NCBI RefSeq assembly: GCF_001021975.1
Contig: NZ_CP009928.1
Coordinates: forward strand, 2,546,001 to 2,610,000
From: Chryseobacterium gallinarum
Lineage (GTDB): Bacteria > Bacteroidota > Bacteroidia > Flavobacteriales > Weeksellaceae
Length of the DNA: 64,000 bases
Direction: 5' to 3'
Below the pieces are notes generated by a model that was not told where the DNA came from, searched no databases, and worked only from the letters and a program-made list of their open reading frames with translations. Below, in pieces: positions 50,941 through 60,727 of this stretch (position 1 is its first letter; each line of letters opens with the position of its first letter). The translations under genes and the position numbers were made by a program.

Positions 50941-51705
50941 ATGTCTATCACCAACGAATCTGAATTAGCCGGAATGCAAAAAATAAGTGAAGCAGTTGCT
51001 TATACTTTGAGGGAAATGACTCAATATGCCCGTCCGGGTATGACAACGAAAGAGCTTGACGAATATGGTGGAAAAATACTCGCTGATTTCGGAGCGAAAT
51101 CAGCACCCTATCTGACCTATGGATTTCCCGGGTGGACCTGCATTAGTGTAGATAACGAATTCTGTCATGGTATTCCTACGGATAACAGGATTCTGAAAGA
51201 AGGAGATCTGATCAATATAGATGTATCAGCCGAGCTCGATGGATATTGGGCAGACAATGGAGGTTCTTTTGTAATTGGAAAAGACATCAATCAACACCAA
51301 AAACTGGTAGATGCTTCAAAGGAAATCCTGGAAAAAGCAATCAGTAACATCAGAGGTGGTGTAAAAATAGCGGATATCGGTTTCTTAATGGAAAATGAGG
51401 CAAAAAAAAGAGGCTATAAAGTGATTAAGAATCTTGGTGGCCATGGAGTAGGAAGAAGTCTGCACGAAGAACCTGATGAGTTGCTGAATTATAAAAACCG
51501 CTTTGATACAAGACGCTTTAAAAAGAATTCCGTTGTAGCCATTGAAACATTTATTTCAACATCCTCAAATCTGGCAGTAGAGCTTAAAGACGGCTGGACT
51601 ATGGTAGGAAATAAAGGTGGCTACATGGCCCAGCACGAACATACCATTGTTGTAACAGACGGAAAACCTGTTATCTTAACAGAAATGAATGGTATATTGA
51701 ATTGA
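50941..51705 (+). CDS. map: Type I methionine aminopeptidase
   Basis: The enzyme removes the initiator Met from new proteins. From the ATG at 50941 the 254-residue product shows the metal ligands in GDLINIDVSAELDGYWADNG (two Asp), GGHGVGRSLHEEPDEL (His), FKKNSVVAIETFIS (Glu) and QHEHTIVV (Glu), plus VDNEFCHGIP with the substrate-binding His. An in-frame ATG at 50902 adds 13 unlikely residues. It lies away from the usual ribosomal-protein operon, so it may be a second copy. Confidence 0.93.
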   Translation: MSITNESELAGMQKISEAVAYTLREMTQYARPGMTTKELDEYGGKILADFGAKSAPYLTYGFPGWTCISVDNEFCHGIPTDNRILKEGDLINIDVSAELDGYWADNGGSFVIGKDINQHQKLVDASKEILEKAISNIRGGVKIADIGFLMENEAKKRGYKVIKNLGGHGVGRSLHEEPDELLNYKNRFDTRRFKKNSVVAIETFISTSSNLAVELKDGWTMVGNKGGYMAQHEHTIVVTDGKPVILTEMNGILN

Positions 51706-51744
51706 TAATATATTGTGTCGGCTTAACAATCTACAATTGACAAA

Positions 51745-51775
51745 AACATTTACATTTTTGTAAGTGTTTTTTTAT
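51745..51775 (+). terminator. Terminator of map
   Basis: AACATTTACA pairs perfectly with TGTAAGTGTT (one G-U pair) around a TTTT loop, followed by TTTTTT. Confidence 0.85.
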
Positions 51776-51824
51776 TTACATTAATTGTATTAAATTTAAA
51801 AAGCTAACCTCAAAAAACACATTT

Positions 51825-52526
51825 ATGAAAACTTTTGATGAAGATTTTAATGACTTCAGACAAACCTGTACATTTGAAAAATTATTTCTTAAAGAAACAT
51901 TTTCACCGAGAAAAAAAGATCAGCTATTATTAATTCCCTTCGTTTTTGCTATAGCAGGCTGTATTTTACTGTATTTTAATTGCTGGATATGGGGAATTCT
52001 GTTGGCAATACCCGGCTTTTTAATCTTATTTTATTATATCATCCTTGTACAAACCAAACAAGCTAAGAGAGAATTAAAGAAGAATAATTTACCTTTCTCT
52101 ACGTCATTTTATAAATGGAAAGTTCCTGTGCATGATGGAATGAGAATCAGGGAAGTGGCCAAACTTTATAAGGATACCAGCGATGATGTTATTGTAAAAA
52201 GAATCAATATGGCGAAGGAAAAAATCAAAACTGACAAAAGTGAAATATTTATAGACATTCAAAACATTATAAGCTTTTTTGGAAAAAATTTCATAACCCT
52301 TTTTCTAGGTTTTTTCATGGGATTGTATAGTAAATCTGACCTTTCTGATGAAAATTTTGAAGCGTTAATGTCAGCCGTTAAGTTATTGTTTTTCTACGGC
52401 TTAATAGTAGCTCTGATGTGGGTGTTTTTTATTAAAAAGAACTTCACGGATATGAATAAGAATAAGAATGAGCAGTATTCCGATTATATTTTCGTATTGG
52501 AAAATGTATTGCTGCTGAGAATGTAA
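51825..52526 (+). CDS. Hypothetical membrane protein
   Basis: The 233-residue product has two adjacent membrane helices near the N-terminus (about residues 33-70), a soluble domain (about 75-145, VPVHDGMRIREVAKLYKDTS) and two more helices (about 154-168 and 185-202). No family is recognised. It may be paired with the small membrane protein at 52617, about 90 bp further on. Confidence 0.65.
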   Translation: MKTFDEDFNDFRQTCTFEKLFLKETFSPRKKDQLLLIPFVFAIAGCILLYFNCWIWGILLAIPGFLILFYYIILVQTKQAKRELKKNNLPFSTSFYKWKVPVHDGMRIREVAKLYKDTSDDVIVKRINMAKEKIKTDKSEIFIDIQNIISFFGKNFITLFLGFFMGLYSKSDLSDENFEALMSAVKLLFFYGLIVALMWVFFIKKNFTDMNKNKNEQYSDYIFVLENVLLLRM

Positions 52527-52616
52527 GGATGTATCAGATTCTTCATTTGAAGGTATTGAACACCCGATTAATGGCCATGTCTTATTTTCAATTTTGTAGC
52601 AAAGAGCTCCTGTGTA

Positions 52617-52940
52617 ATGCTGCTGCTATTTTTTATTTGTATTATTTTGATGTTTATAGATAGTGATACTACCAAGGTTCTATTTAATGAAACAGATCCG
52701 GGCTTTTCCTATTACACAAAAAATAGAAGGGCTTTGAGAGCGAAATTTATTGAAGGAATTGCGTACTTCAGGCCGGATTTGAAAATAGACCCTTTTGTAT
52801 TTGAAGAACTCTCTATACATCCGGAAAAGTTTACATTGGATGTGAAAAGGTATATGAAACATATCCTCCAATATGCGGTTATGGCGGGCATCTTCTTATT
52901 CGTATGCTTGATGCTCATGTTGGCTATAGTAAAAACCTGA
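52617..52940 (+). CDS. Small membrane protein
   Basis: The 107-residue product has a hydrophobic N-terminal helix (MLLLFFICIILMFI) and a C-terminal helix (about residues 85-104) flanking a soluble segment (FRPDLKIDPFVFEELSIHPE). It may have its middle outside the cytoplasm. No family is recognised. It lies between an unknown membrane protein and the antiporter gene. Confidence 0.55.
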   Translation: MLLLFFICIILMFIDSDTTKVLFNETDPGFSYYTKNRRALRAKFIEGIAYFRPDLKIDPFVFEELSIHPEKFTLDVKRYMKHILQYAVMAGIFLFVCLMLMLAIVKT

Positions 52941-53035
52941 TAAAAATAAACTGTAAATATCTTCGCTTTCCTGAGATAAAGAAGAATATTTCTCAAAAAA
53001 TTTTTAATTTGGTTTAAAATTAATTGAAAAAACAG

Positions 53036-54616
53036 ATGGTGGAAAACTTTATTTATTACCTGGGATTGGTTCTGGTCATTATTGGGGCTATTATGCTGGC
53101 CAATCGTTTAAAAGTAGCGTATCCTATTATATTGGTTATTGCAGGGCTGCTGATCAGTTTTATCCCCGGACTGCCGGTTATTAAAATTGACCCCGAGCTG
53201 ATATTCATTATTTTTCTGCCTCCGCTTTTATATGAAGCTGCCTTTGCCGTATCCTGGAAGGAAATATGGAAGCTAAGGAGAATCATTACCAGTTTTGCTT
53301 TCATTGTGGTATTTCTTACGGCAATATCGGTAGCATTTGTTGCCAATTCATACATTCCCGGATTTTCACTTGCATTAGGCTTTGTATTAGGAGGAATAGT
53401 ATCACCACCGGATGCAGTAAGTGCAGGAGCTATTTTAAAATTCGTAAAAGTTCCTAAAAATGTTTCTACTGTCTTGGAGGGGGAAAGTTTATTCAATGAT
53501 GCTTCCTCACTGATTATTTTCAGATTTGCAATGGTGGCCGTAGCTACAGGGCAGTTTGTATGGCAGGAAGCAGCTTTGAGCTTTGGCTGGATGGTATTCG
53601 GCGGGCTGGGAATAGGCGTGATGTTGGCTTATATTTTCCTGAAAATTGAAAAAATATTTCCTACAGATGTCAATATGGATGCCATTCTCAGTCTGGTAGC
53701 GCCTTATGTTATGTATATTGCGGCAGAAGAAGTTCATGCTTCCGGAGTGCTGGCAGTTGTAAGCGGAGGTTTATTTCTTTCCGTAAGGAGACATGAAATT
53801 TTCCGCACCTCAGAATCGAGGTTAAGAGGCTCTAATGTCTGGGAAAGCTTTGTATTTCTGATCAATGGAATTGTATTTTTGCTGATCGGATTAGATCTGC
53901 CGGAAATTATGATAGGATTGGATAAAGAGGGAATCGGCTTATCTGAAGCGGTAGGCTATGGGTTGTTGGTAACCGCAGTGCTGGTCATAGTCCGTTTCCT
54001 GGCTTCCTTCGGAGCTGTTCTTATCACTCTGATTATGCGGAATTTTATTAACGTGGCAGACAGGGATCCGGGGATGAAAGCACCGGTACTGATGAGTTGG
54101 ACCGGAATGCGTGGGGTGGTTTCCTTAGCTGCAGCATTATCCATTCCTGTTGTGATGGAAAACGGACAGCCATTCCCACATCGGGATTTTATTCTCTTTA
54201 TCACTTTTATTGTGATTCTTGCTACTCTGATTATTCAGGGACTCACATTACCGGCACTGATCAGGAAACTCAATCTATCCGATACCAATGGAGGATATAT
54301 GTCTGAAGAAGAATCGGAATATTTTCTGCGGAAGGAAATGCGCCGCATAGCCTTGAAATACCTGAATGAAAATTACAAAGATAGGCGAAATGAAAATGAA
54401 TATTTCAACAGGCTGATGGACCGGTGGGAACAGGAAGATAAAGAAAACTCTGTGCACAAGCTTTCAGATGAGGCTAAAGAAATCTATTTCGAAACCCTTG
54501 AACAACAACGGATCTGGCTCCGGGAAGAAAACAGACGCAACCCGAATATTGATGAAGAATACATAAGACATTATTTAACAAGACTGGACCTTGAAGAAGA
54601 AAGGCTCAGAATGTAA
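53036..54616 (+). CDS. Na+/H+ antiporter, CPA1/NhaP family
   Basis: The product exchanges Na+ (or K+) for H+ and helps control cytoplasmic pH. From the ATG at 53036 it has 526 residues and about 12 membrane helices, with the family motifs PPLLYEAAF (about 64-72), GGIVSPPDAVSAGAI (about 117-131), EGESLFNDASSLIIF (about 146-160, the Asn-Asp ion site) and TGMRGVVSLAAALSIP (about 352-367). A cytosolic charged tail of about 110 residues follows. A TTG start at 53024 is possible but less likely. It shares an operon with the next gene, 11 bp away. Confidence 0.92.
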   Translation: MVENFIYYLGLVLVIIGAIMLANRLKVAYPIILVIAGLLISFIPGLPVIKIDPELIFIIFLPPLLYEAAFAVSWKEIWKLRRIITSFAFIVVFLTAISVAFVANSYIPGFSLALGFVLGGIVSPPDAVSAGAILKFVKVPKNVSTVLEGESLFNDASSLIIFRFAMVAVATGQFVWQEAALSFGWMVFGGLGIGVMLAYIFLKIEKIFPTDVNMDAILSLVAPYVMYIAAEEVHASGVLAVVSGGLFLSVRRHEIFRTSESRLRGSNVWESFVFLINGIVFLLIGLDLPEIMIGLDKEGIGLSEAVGYGLLVTAVLVIVRFLASFGAVLITLIMRNFINVADRDPGMKAPVLMSWTGMRGVVSLAAALSIPVVMENGQPFPHRDFILFITFIVILATLIIQGLTLPALIRKLNLSDTNGGYMSEEESEYFLRKEMRRIALKYLNENYKDRRNENEYFNRLMDRWEQEDKENSVHKLSDEAKEIYFETLEQQRIWLREENRRNPNIDEEYIRHYLTRLDLEEERLRM

Positions 54617-54627
54617 AAATAAATGGA

Positions 54628-55677
54628 ATGAAAAATTTAAAAAAACAGTTCGGGCAGTTTCCCGATGAAAAAAGAAAAGAATATTTTAATACACTTCCCA
54701 ATTATCTGAACGGGAGATTTCAGAATATATTGACAACACCTCCTCTATTGGAAGGAGAAAGTATGACAAAAGTACTGCTTCATACCCTGTGTAAGGTGGA
54801 AAATACATCACCTAAAAAGGCACTTCCGTTTGTAATAACAGATCTGAAAAACCTTCAGCCTGACGAAAATGTTTTGGTTTGGTTCGGGCACAGCTCGTAT
54901 TTTATACAGGCAGATGGCAAAAAATTCCTGATAGATCCCGTTTTCAGTGGGAACGCTTCCCCGATGCCGGGTTCCGTAAAAGCTTTCCAGGGAGCCGATT
55001 ACTATAAGCCGGAACATATGCCGGATATAGATTTTCTGCTTATTTCACATGACCACTGGGATCATCTTGATTATAAAACCGTTCAGGAAATAAAAGATAA
55101 GGTCGGTAAAGTTATCTGTGGCTTAGGTACCGGCCAGCATTTTGAATACTGGGGTTGGGATTTTGACAAAATCATTGAAAAAAACTGGTGGGAAAGTATA
55201 GATCTTGCAGAGGATTTCAGAATCACCCTTACACCGGCACGGCATTTTTCCGGCAGATTGCTGAACCGTAACATCTCACTCTGGACTTCCTTTGTTTTAA
55301 AAACTCCCACAAAAAACCTGTTTTTAGGAGGTGACAGCGGATATGGAAACCATTTTGTAGAAATTGGAAACAAGTACGGTCCTTTTGATCTTGCTGTTAT
55401 GGAAAACGGACAGTATAATGAAAAGTGGCCTTATATTCATACTTTACCGGAACAGCTTATGACAGAATTACAGGAGCTTAAGGCCAAAAACTTTATTCCG
55501 GTACATCATTCAAAATTCAAACTTGCGCAGCATGTATGGTATGAGCCCCTGGAACTGGCTGCCAGATATGCCGGAGAAAACAATATTAAAATCACACTTC
55601 CAAAAATCGGAGAGAAAGTTGATCTGAACCGCCTGGACGATACTACATGGTTAAATTGGTGGGAAGAATATAGGTAA
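54628..55677 (+). CDS. Metallo-beta-lactamase-fold hydrolase, UlaG/NAPE-PLD-like
   Basis: The 349-residue product has the metallo-beta-lactamase zinc motif LISHDHWDHLD (about residues 133-143, H-x-H-x-D-H), WFGHSSYFIQADGKKFLIDP (about 85-104) in the UlaG style, GGDSGYG (about 236-242) and PVHHSKF near the end. The family includes N-acyl-phosphatidylethanolamine phospholipases and lactonases; the substrate here is unknown. It starts 11 bp after the antiporter gene. Confidence 0.88.
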   Translation: MKNLKKQFGQFPDEKRKEYFNTLPNYLNGRFQNILTTPPLLEGESMTKVLLHTLCKVENTSPKKALPFVITDLKNLQPDENVLVWFGHSSYFIQADGKKFLIDPVFSGNASPMPGSVKAFQGADYYKPEHMPDIDFLLISHDHWDHLDYKTVQEIKDKVGKVICGLGTGQHFEYWGWDFDKIIEKNWWESIDLAEDFRITLTPARHFSGRLLNRNISLWTSFVLKTPTKNLFLGGDSGYGNHFVEIGNKYGPFDLAVMENGQYNEKWPYIHTLPEQLMTELQELKAKNFIPVHHSKFKLAQHVWYEPLELAARYAGENNIKITLPKIGEKVDLNRLDDTTWLNWWEEYR

Positions 55678-55710
55678 GAAAATAGTAGGCTCCGGTGTTG
55701 TATAAAAATA

Positions 55711-55734
55711 AAACCCGCCCATCAGGACAGGTTT
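55711..55734 (-). terminator. Terminator of the DUF4822 lipoprotein gene
   Basis: AAACCCGCCC (55711-55720) pairs with GGACAGGTTT (55725-55734) on the minus strand with two G-U pairs, followed by a T-rich run. Confidence 0.75.
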
Positions 55735-55757
55735 CTCCTTATTATCAAAAAATTAGA

Positions 55758-56597
55758 TTACTGAGGCTCCTTATGGTTTACCTTAGTATGAATGATGTCG
55801 TAAAATACAGCAGGATTGCTAGCATCAGGTGTAATTCTGTAAGTGAATGTCGTTTCGTTAAGCACCAGAATATCCACTACACGGGTGAAAGTTGCTGTTG
55901 TAATGGTTCTCTTTTTTCCGTCCGGCGATATGGACCATGTTCCTTCAGATCTCAAAACATCGTTCAGTCCGAAAATTTTGAAGGTTCCGTTAGCCTTAAA
56001 ATAAGAATATCCTACATAACCAGCCACACTATTATTATCTAGCGCTACGTTGTTCCCGTCTTTATCTTTAGCCCCTGTAGTTTCCCATGGGGTAGAAGCC
56101 AAAGTAAGCTGTCCGTTGCTTGGCTCAGCGTGAGAAGTTCTTGTATGGATGATATCATAATAGATAGTCTGATCATTGGCATTAGGACGAATTCTGTAGG
56201 TGAATTCATTTTTATTTAAAACCAGAATCTCAACATCGCGGGTAAAGATAGTCGTTCCGTCCGGGTTTAATGACGCAATGGTTCTTGTTTTTCCCTGGGC
56301 ATCTACAGACCATGTTCCCATTGATCTCAAAACATCATTCAGGTTGTAGATGGCAAAATTTCCGTTTGTCCTGAAGTAAGCAAAACCAACATATCCGGCA
56401 ACACTGGCATCCGTTAACGCCACATTATTTCCATTTTTATCTTTAGCTCCCGTAGTTTCCCATGGAGTAGAAGACAAAACCTGTGAAGGAGTTTGCTGTT
56501 CTACAGTAATCTCGTCATCATGATCAGAACATGCTACGAAAGATGCAGACAGAAATGCCGCTGCCAATAAATAAGATAATTTTTTCAGTGTATTCAT
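55758..56597 (-). CDS. Lipoprotein with two tandem DUF4822 domains
   Basis: From the ATG at 56597 the 279-residue product has a lipoprotein signal (lipobox SASFVACSD, Cys at about 23) and two near-copies of a lipocalin-like domain. Each begins STPWETTGAKDKxGNNVAL and contains VAGYVGxxYF, LNDVLRSxGTWS and YYDIIHT. The copies span about 40-160 and 168-275 and clearly arose by duplication. It should be a surface or periplasmic lipoprotein; its ligand is unknown. Confidence 0.85.
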   Translation of the reverse strand: MNTLKKLSYLLAAAFLSASFVACSDHDDEITVEQQTPSQVLSSTPWETTGAKDKNGNNVALTDASVAGYVGFAYFRTNGNFAIYNLNDVLRSMGTWSVDAQGKTRTIASLNPDGTTIFTRDVEILVLNKNEFTYRIRPNANDQTIYYDIIHTRTSHAEPSNGQLTLASTPWETTGAKDKDGNNVALDNNSVAGYVGYSYFKANGTFKIFGLNDVLRSEGTWSISPDGKKRTITTATFTRVVDILVLNETTFTYRITPDASNPAVFYDIIHTKVNHKEPQ

Positions 56598-56779
56598 ACA
56601 TGGATTTTTAAGTCTTTGCAAACTTATCCTTAATAAATAGTATAACGTTGTATAAAATATCTCTTTTGTTGTCGAAAATATAACAAATAGGAAATGACAC
56701 CGTTAAAATAATATTGACATCCGGTTACCCAAAGTCTCTTCCAGCTTTTGTACCTTTTCCAAAAACTCTATTTTTGGAT

Positions 56780-57493
56780 ATGAATAACAGAAACCGTGGA
56801 AAAAATACAGGAGATGACACTTTATTTGCTTCCGAAAAGCAAATCAGTAAACTAAAATCTGCTGTTCAGGATATGCAATACCTGCTCACGAGAGGGTATC
56901 CTGAAAAAGCTTCAGCTGAGCTGGCAGGAAACCGGTATAGATTTAAATCGCGCCAGATACAGGCTTTAAGAGGAGCTTCAGCATCAGAAATGCAGATTAA
57001 GAACCGGAAACTAAAACGGTTAGAAGCTGCAGACCTGAAAGAAAAGAACGTGTATCTTGATGGGTTCAATGTTTTGATTTTGCTGGAAAGCTTATTTTCC
57101 GGAGCTTATATTTTCGAAGGAGCAGACGGCTGTTTCCGTGATTTGTCCGGCGTTCATGGAACATATAAAAGAGTAAACCAGACAATGAGTGCAATGGATG
57201 CTGTGGCCTTATTTTTCAGAAAAAATCAGCTTAAGAAGCTGGTGTGGATCTTTGACCAGCCGGTTTCCAACAGTGGAAGAATCAAACAGCTCATTCTTGA
57301 TTTTGCGGTAGAAAATAATCTTAACTGGGAAGCAGAATTACAATATAATCCGGATAAATTCCTGGCAGAAAGCTCTGAAATAATCATTTCCTCCGATGCC
57401 TGGATTCTGGATCATTGTAAAAAATGGTTTAACCTCATCGGATACCTGATCGAAGAGGAAAACCTTTCTGTGAATCTAATCAGAATGCTGTAA
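56780..57493 (+). CDS. DUF434/DUF5616 protein
   Basis: From the ATG at 56780 (MNNRNRGKNTGDD) the 237-residue product has the DUF434 pattern LKSAVQDMQYLLTRGYPEKA (about 25-44) and AGNRYRFKSRQIQALRGAS (about 49-67). A second domain begins VYLDGFNVLILLESLFSGA (about 93-111), with DLSGVHGTYKRV (about 123-134) and SSEIIISSDAWILDHC (about 200-215). The second part resembles PIN/NYN-type nucleic-acid domains, so an RNA role is possible. It is followed 1 bp later by an unknown gene, so the two are coupled. Confidence 0.75.
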   Translation: MNNRNRGKNTGDDTLFASEKQISKLKSAVQDMQYLLTRGYPEKASAELAGNRYRFKSRQIQALRGASASEMQIKNRKLKRLEAADLKEKNVYLDGFNVLILLESLFSGAYIFEGADGCFRDLSGVHGTYKRVNQTMSAMDAVALFFRKNQLKKLVWIFDQPVSNSGRIKQLILDFAVENNLNWEAELQYNPDKFLAESSEIIISSDAWILDHCKKWFNLIGYLIEEENLSVNLIRML

Positions 57494-57494
57494 A

Positions 57495-58145
57495 ATGAAT
57501 GAGATTGAAAAATATATTCCTCTGATTTCAGATTCCTGGAAAGAAAAATACCAGGCTATCCTGAATAATGAATATCTAAAAAACATAGAACAGAATATCC
57601 GTAAATTTCAGGTAAACACCCTGGAATGGAATCTGCCTTATTTTAATGAAGAATTAAGAGTAAACAGAAAAGAAAGCTTTGAAAAATTCATTACTGTATT
57701 GGAAACCAACACTACTGATGAGGTAAAAGCCCAACTTTTAGAAGAAATTCCTTTTGAAGACTGGCTTATAGCACTGGGACAAAGACTGACTTCAGCAAGC
57801 ATCCGGGATGAACGTGCAGTTCCGCCGCTTAAAAATATATTGGTTAAAGCCTGTGAGGAACCTTTCAATAATGAAATCACTATTGCCCAGAGAGCCTGGG
57901 AAAAACACACCGGAAGAATGGATGATGGTTTCTGGGGAGAAATCAAAGGAAATAATCAGCAGAAACAGCAAAATGTAATGGCAAAGGTTCATTATATCCT
58001 GGCTCATACAACCTGGTGGAATGTATTTTTCCATTACAAACACGGACTTGTTTTTGAAGTAAGGGAAAAAGAAGGTCATGGAATACGTTGGGGACACGGA
58101 GGTACAAAGCTGATAGGATTTCTGGAGCCATTTATTAATGAATAA
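57495..58145 (+). CDS. Hypothetical protein coupled to the DUF434 gene
   Basis: The 216-residue product is soluble, with a Trp-rich C-terminal region (AHTTWWNVFFHYKHGLVFEV, about residues 170-189, and GHGIRWGHGGTKLIGFLEPF). I do not recognise the family. It starts 1 bp after the DUF434 stop, so the two proteins are made in step. Confidence 0.6.
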   Translation: MNEIEKYIPLISDSWKEKYQAILNNEYLKNIEQNIRKFQVNTLEWNLPYFNEELRVNRKESFEKFITVLETNTTDEVKAQLLEEIPFEDWLIALGQRLTSASIRDERAVPPLKNILVKACEEPFNNEITIAQRAWEKHTGRMDDGFWGEIKGNNQQKQQNVMAKVHYILAHTTWWNVFFHYKHGLVFEVREKEGHGIRWGHGGTKLIGFLEPFINE

Positions 58146-58227
58146 AGTATATCCACATCTCTTTCTTAACTGTGCAAAAAGATTGCGTACTATGAATCTA
58201 ATTTTGATGCCCGCAAAACATTAACAA

Positions 58228-59013
58228 ATGAATACATACATTGATATTGGCATTAATCTGACCAATAAACAGTTCCATAAAGAACATGACGAAATTATCA
58301 ACCGTGCCCTGGGTCATGGTGTTGAACAGATGATTCTCACAGGAACAAGTGTGAAAGGAAGTAAAGAAGCTGCCGGAATAGCAGAAGAATATCCTGATAT
58401 TCTATTTTCAACAGCAGGAATTCATCCTCATGATGCTAAATCTTTTAATCAGGAGAGCATCAGTGAACTCAAAAAATTACTGAGACAGGATCAGGTAATT
58501 TCAGTAGGAGAGTGCGGGCTGGATTTCGATCGTGATTTCTCACCAAGGCCTGTACAGGAAAAATGCTATAAAGCTCAGCTGGAACTGGCAATAGAAGTTA
58601 ATAAACCTCTTTTTCTCCACGAAAGATCGGCATTCAGAAGATTTAATGAGATAACGGATACGTATCTTTCAGAGTTGCCTGAGGCTGTAGTACATTGTTT
58701 TACCGGGACATTGGGAGAAGCAAAAATTTATCTGGATAAAGGATATTATTTAGGATTTACCGGAGCAATCAGTGATGAAAAGAGATTTAAACACCTGGAA
58801 GAGGTGATACGGTATGTCCTTTTGGATAGAATAATGATTGAAACAGATGCTCCATTCTTGCTACCGAAAAATATGCCCAGAATTCAGAACAGACGCAATG
58901 AACCCTCTTTTTTACCTTATGTAGCACAGACCATTGCACATCTGAAAAAAATCAGCATTTCCGAAGTAGCAGATGAAACCACAGAAACCGCCAGAAATTT
59001 TTTCAGGCTATAA
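58228..59013 (+). CDS. TatD-family metal-dependent deoxyribonuclease
   Basis: The 261-residue product has the TatD signature: YIDIGINLTN (N-terminal, with Asn/Asp in place of His-x-His), TAGIHPHDAK (about 72-81), SVGECGLDFDRDF (about 91-103), PLFLHERSAF (about 129-138), VVHCFTGTLGEA (about 152-163) and MIETDAPFLLP (about 209-219). Members act as 3'-5' exonucleases on DNA or RNA. It converges with deoD and they share a palindromic terminator. Confidence 0.92.
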   Translation: MNTYIDIGINLTNKQFHKEHDEIINRALGHGVEQMILTGTSVKGSKEAAGIAEEYPDILFSTAGIHPHDAKSFNQESISELKKLLRQDQVISVGECGLDFDRDFSPRPVQEKCYKAQLELAIEVNKPLFLHERSAFRRFNEITDTYLSELPEAVVHCFTGTLGEAKIYLDKGYYLGFTGAISDEKRFKHLEEVIRYVLLDRIMIETDAPFLLPKNMPRIQNRRNEPSFLPYVAQTIAHLKKISISEVADETTETARNFFRL

Positions 59014-59049
59014 AAAAGAGCTCTACCTAAATAAGTACAGCTCTTTTTT
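59012..59049. terminator. Two-way terminator between tatD and deoD
   Basis: AAAAAAGAGCT (59012-59022) is the exact reverse complement of AGCTCTTTTTT (59039-59049). It gives T-runs on both strands and ends both convergent genes. Confidence 0.85.
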
Positions 59050-59072
59050 ATTACAATACTGCAATGTTTTTT

Positions 59073-59783
59073 TTATAAACTTTTAATTGCCGATTCCAAA
59101 GCCAGTTTCATCATAGGATTCAAGGCTGTTTCTCTTTCATCAGCAGAAATTTTTTCATGTGTCGGGATAATGTCTGTAACCGTAAGAATGGTTGCAGCAT
59201 TTTTTCCTAAGTGCTGTGCATTTGCAAACAATCCAAAAGCTTCCATTTCTACTGCCGGGCAGTTGTATTGGGTAGCAATAGCTGGAATAGCAGGATCTTT
59301 TCTGTAGAAAATATCACTACTATGAATATTAATCGCTTTAGCATTCAATGATAATTCTTTAGAGGTCTCATTGATGGTATTAAAGATATTCCCCTGGTGG
59401 GAAATAATTTCATCTTCAATTCCCCATGCATATTTAGCATAGGTACTTTCGCTCGCTGCATTCTCAATATTTAAAATATCAAAAAGTTTAAGATCAGTGT
59501 TATAGGCACCACAGGTTCCGATCCTGATGATGGTATCTACCTCATATTCTGTAAATAGCTCAAAAGAATAGATCCCAATACTTGGGAAACCCATTCCACT
59601 GGCTCCTACAGTGATTTCTTTACCCTTGTAAAGACCTGTATAATAAAATATACCTCTGGTCTTGCTTACCAGTTTCGCATTTTCTAAATAGTTTTCTGCA
59701 ATATACTGTGCTCGAAGCGGATCCCCCGGCTGTAATACTACTTTGGCAATTTCTCCTTTTTTTGCACTGATGTGAATACTCAT
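59073..59783 (-). CDS. deoD: Purine-nucleoside phosphorylase DeoD type
   Basis: DeoD splits purine nucleosides with phosphate for salvage. From the ATG at 59783 (MSIHISAKKGEIAKVVLQPG) the 236-residue product shows the phosphate site QPGDPLRAQYI (about 18-28), GASGMGFPSIGIYSFEL (about 62-78), RIGTCGAY (about 87-94) and CPAVEMEAFGLFANA (about 176-190), then VTDIIPTHE with the catalytic Asp. An ATG seven codons upstream is possible but adds unconserved residues. Confidence 0.94.
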   Translation of the reverse strand: MSIHISAKKGEIAKVVLQPGDPLRAQYIAENYLENAKLVSKTRGIFYYTGLYKGKEITVGASGMGFPSIGIYSFELFTEYEVDTIIRIGTCGAYNTDLKLFDILNIENAASESTYAKYAWGIEDEIISHQGNIFNTINETSKELSLNAKAINIHSSDIFYRKDPAIPAIATQYNCPAVEMEAFGLFANAQHLGKNAATILTVTDIIPTHEKISADERETALNPMMKLALESAIKSL

Positions 59784-60056
59784 AATGTTATTTTGAATGG
59801 ACAAAGATAATAACTTTTAGATTGTCTTTATCATTAGAGGAAGTAAAGCTACGGGTGATTTCAAATTGGCATAATGCATAAAATGGTATCAATAAGTATC
59901 TTAAATGGGATAGCAACGTATGTATTTTGAAAATACCATATTTTGTTTGCTGAAATTGCAGAATGTAAATAGAGAACAATAATCGAATAATACTGAGCAA
60001 GTATAGTGATGAAGAGCCGCTTATTTTTGCAGCATTCAATCCATTAAAAATATAAA

Positions 60057-60446
60057 ATGAGAATAGAACATATTGCTATCTGGGTTAAAGACCTTGAAAA
60101 AATCAGAGCATTTTATGAGAAGTATTTTGGAGCTGTCTCCAATGAAAAATATCATAATCCTGTCAAAAATTTTCAATCCTATTTCTTACGTTTTGATAAT
60201 GGGTGCCGGCTTGAAATCATGACCAGGCCGGATATTAAAGAAAACGAAAACACTTACGGGTCACAGCAGTTTGGATTCATCCATCTGGCATTTTCTGCTG
60301 AAAGTAAGGAGAAAGTGGATGAACTTACGGAAACTTTAAGAAAAGATGGCTACACTATAGCCGGTGAACCGCGTATTACAGGAGATGGTTACTACGAAAG
60401 TGTGATCCTGGACCCGGAAAGCAACATCATTGAAATCGTTGCCTGA
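60057..60446 (+). CDS. VOC-family (glyoxalase-like) protein
   Basis: The 129-residue product is a single vicinal-oxygen-chelate domain: RIEHIAIWVKDLEKIRAFYE (residues 2-21) with the first metal His, FGFIHLAFSAESK (second His, about 75-87) and ESNIIEIVA at the end (Glu). The set suits glyoxalase I or related enzymes; the substrate is not identifiable. It stands alone, and the spacer after it (60447-60727) shows no convincing gene. Confidence 0.85.
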   Translation: MRIEHIAIWVKDLEKIRAFYEKYFGAVSNEKYHNPVKNFQSYFLRFDNGCRLEIMTRPDIKENENTYGSQQFGFIHLAFSAESKEKVDELTETLRKDGYTIAGEPRITGDGYYESVILDPESNIIEIVA

Positions 60447-60727
60447 AAACTCTTATCATGCTCAAACTATCATAATAAAAACGCCAAAATCGCGTATTGT
60501 AGCCTTATATACATTCATCAATTTTATCTGCGACAAAAATCCTGGCGTATTAAAACATGCTGAAGTAAAGACTCGTGCCTTTGCGGTTTTCAATTTTAAC
60601 GAAGCCTTCTCATATAAATTAACGCATTCACAGCCTTACAAATCAAATTTTTACACCCACAGTATAATTTAACATCAATCTCCTCCTAAAAATTTTATTC
60701 TCAACGAAATAATTTTATTTTTGTTAG

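Noticed and set aside
60430..60672. Open frame of about 80 codons after the VOC gene
   Set aside because: It overlaps the end of the VOC gene, has no promoter box and reads like chance translation of spacer DNA.
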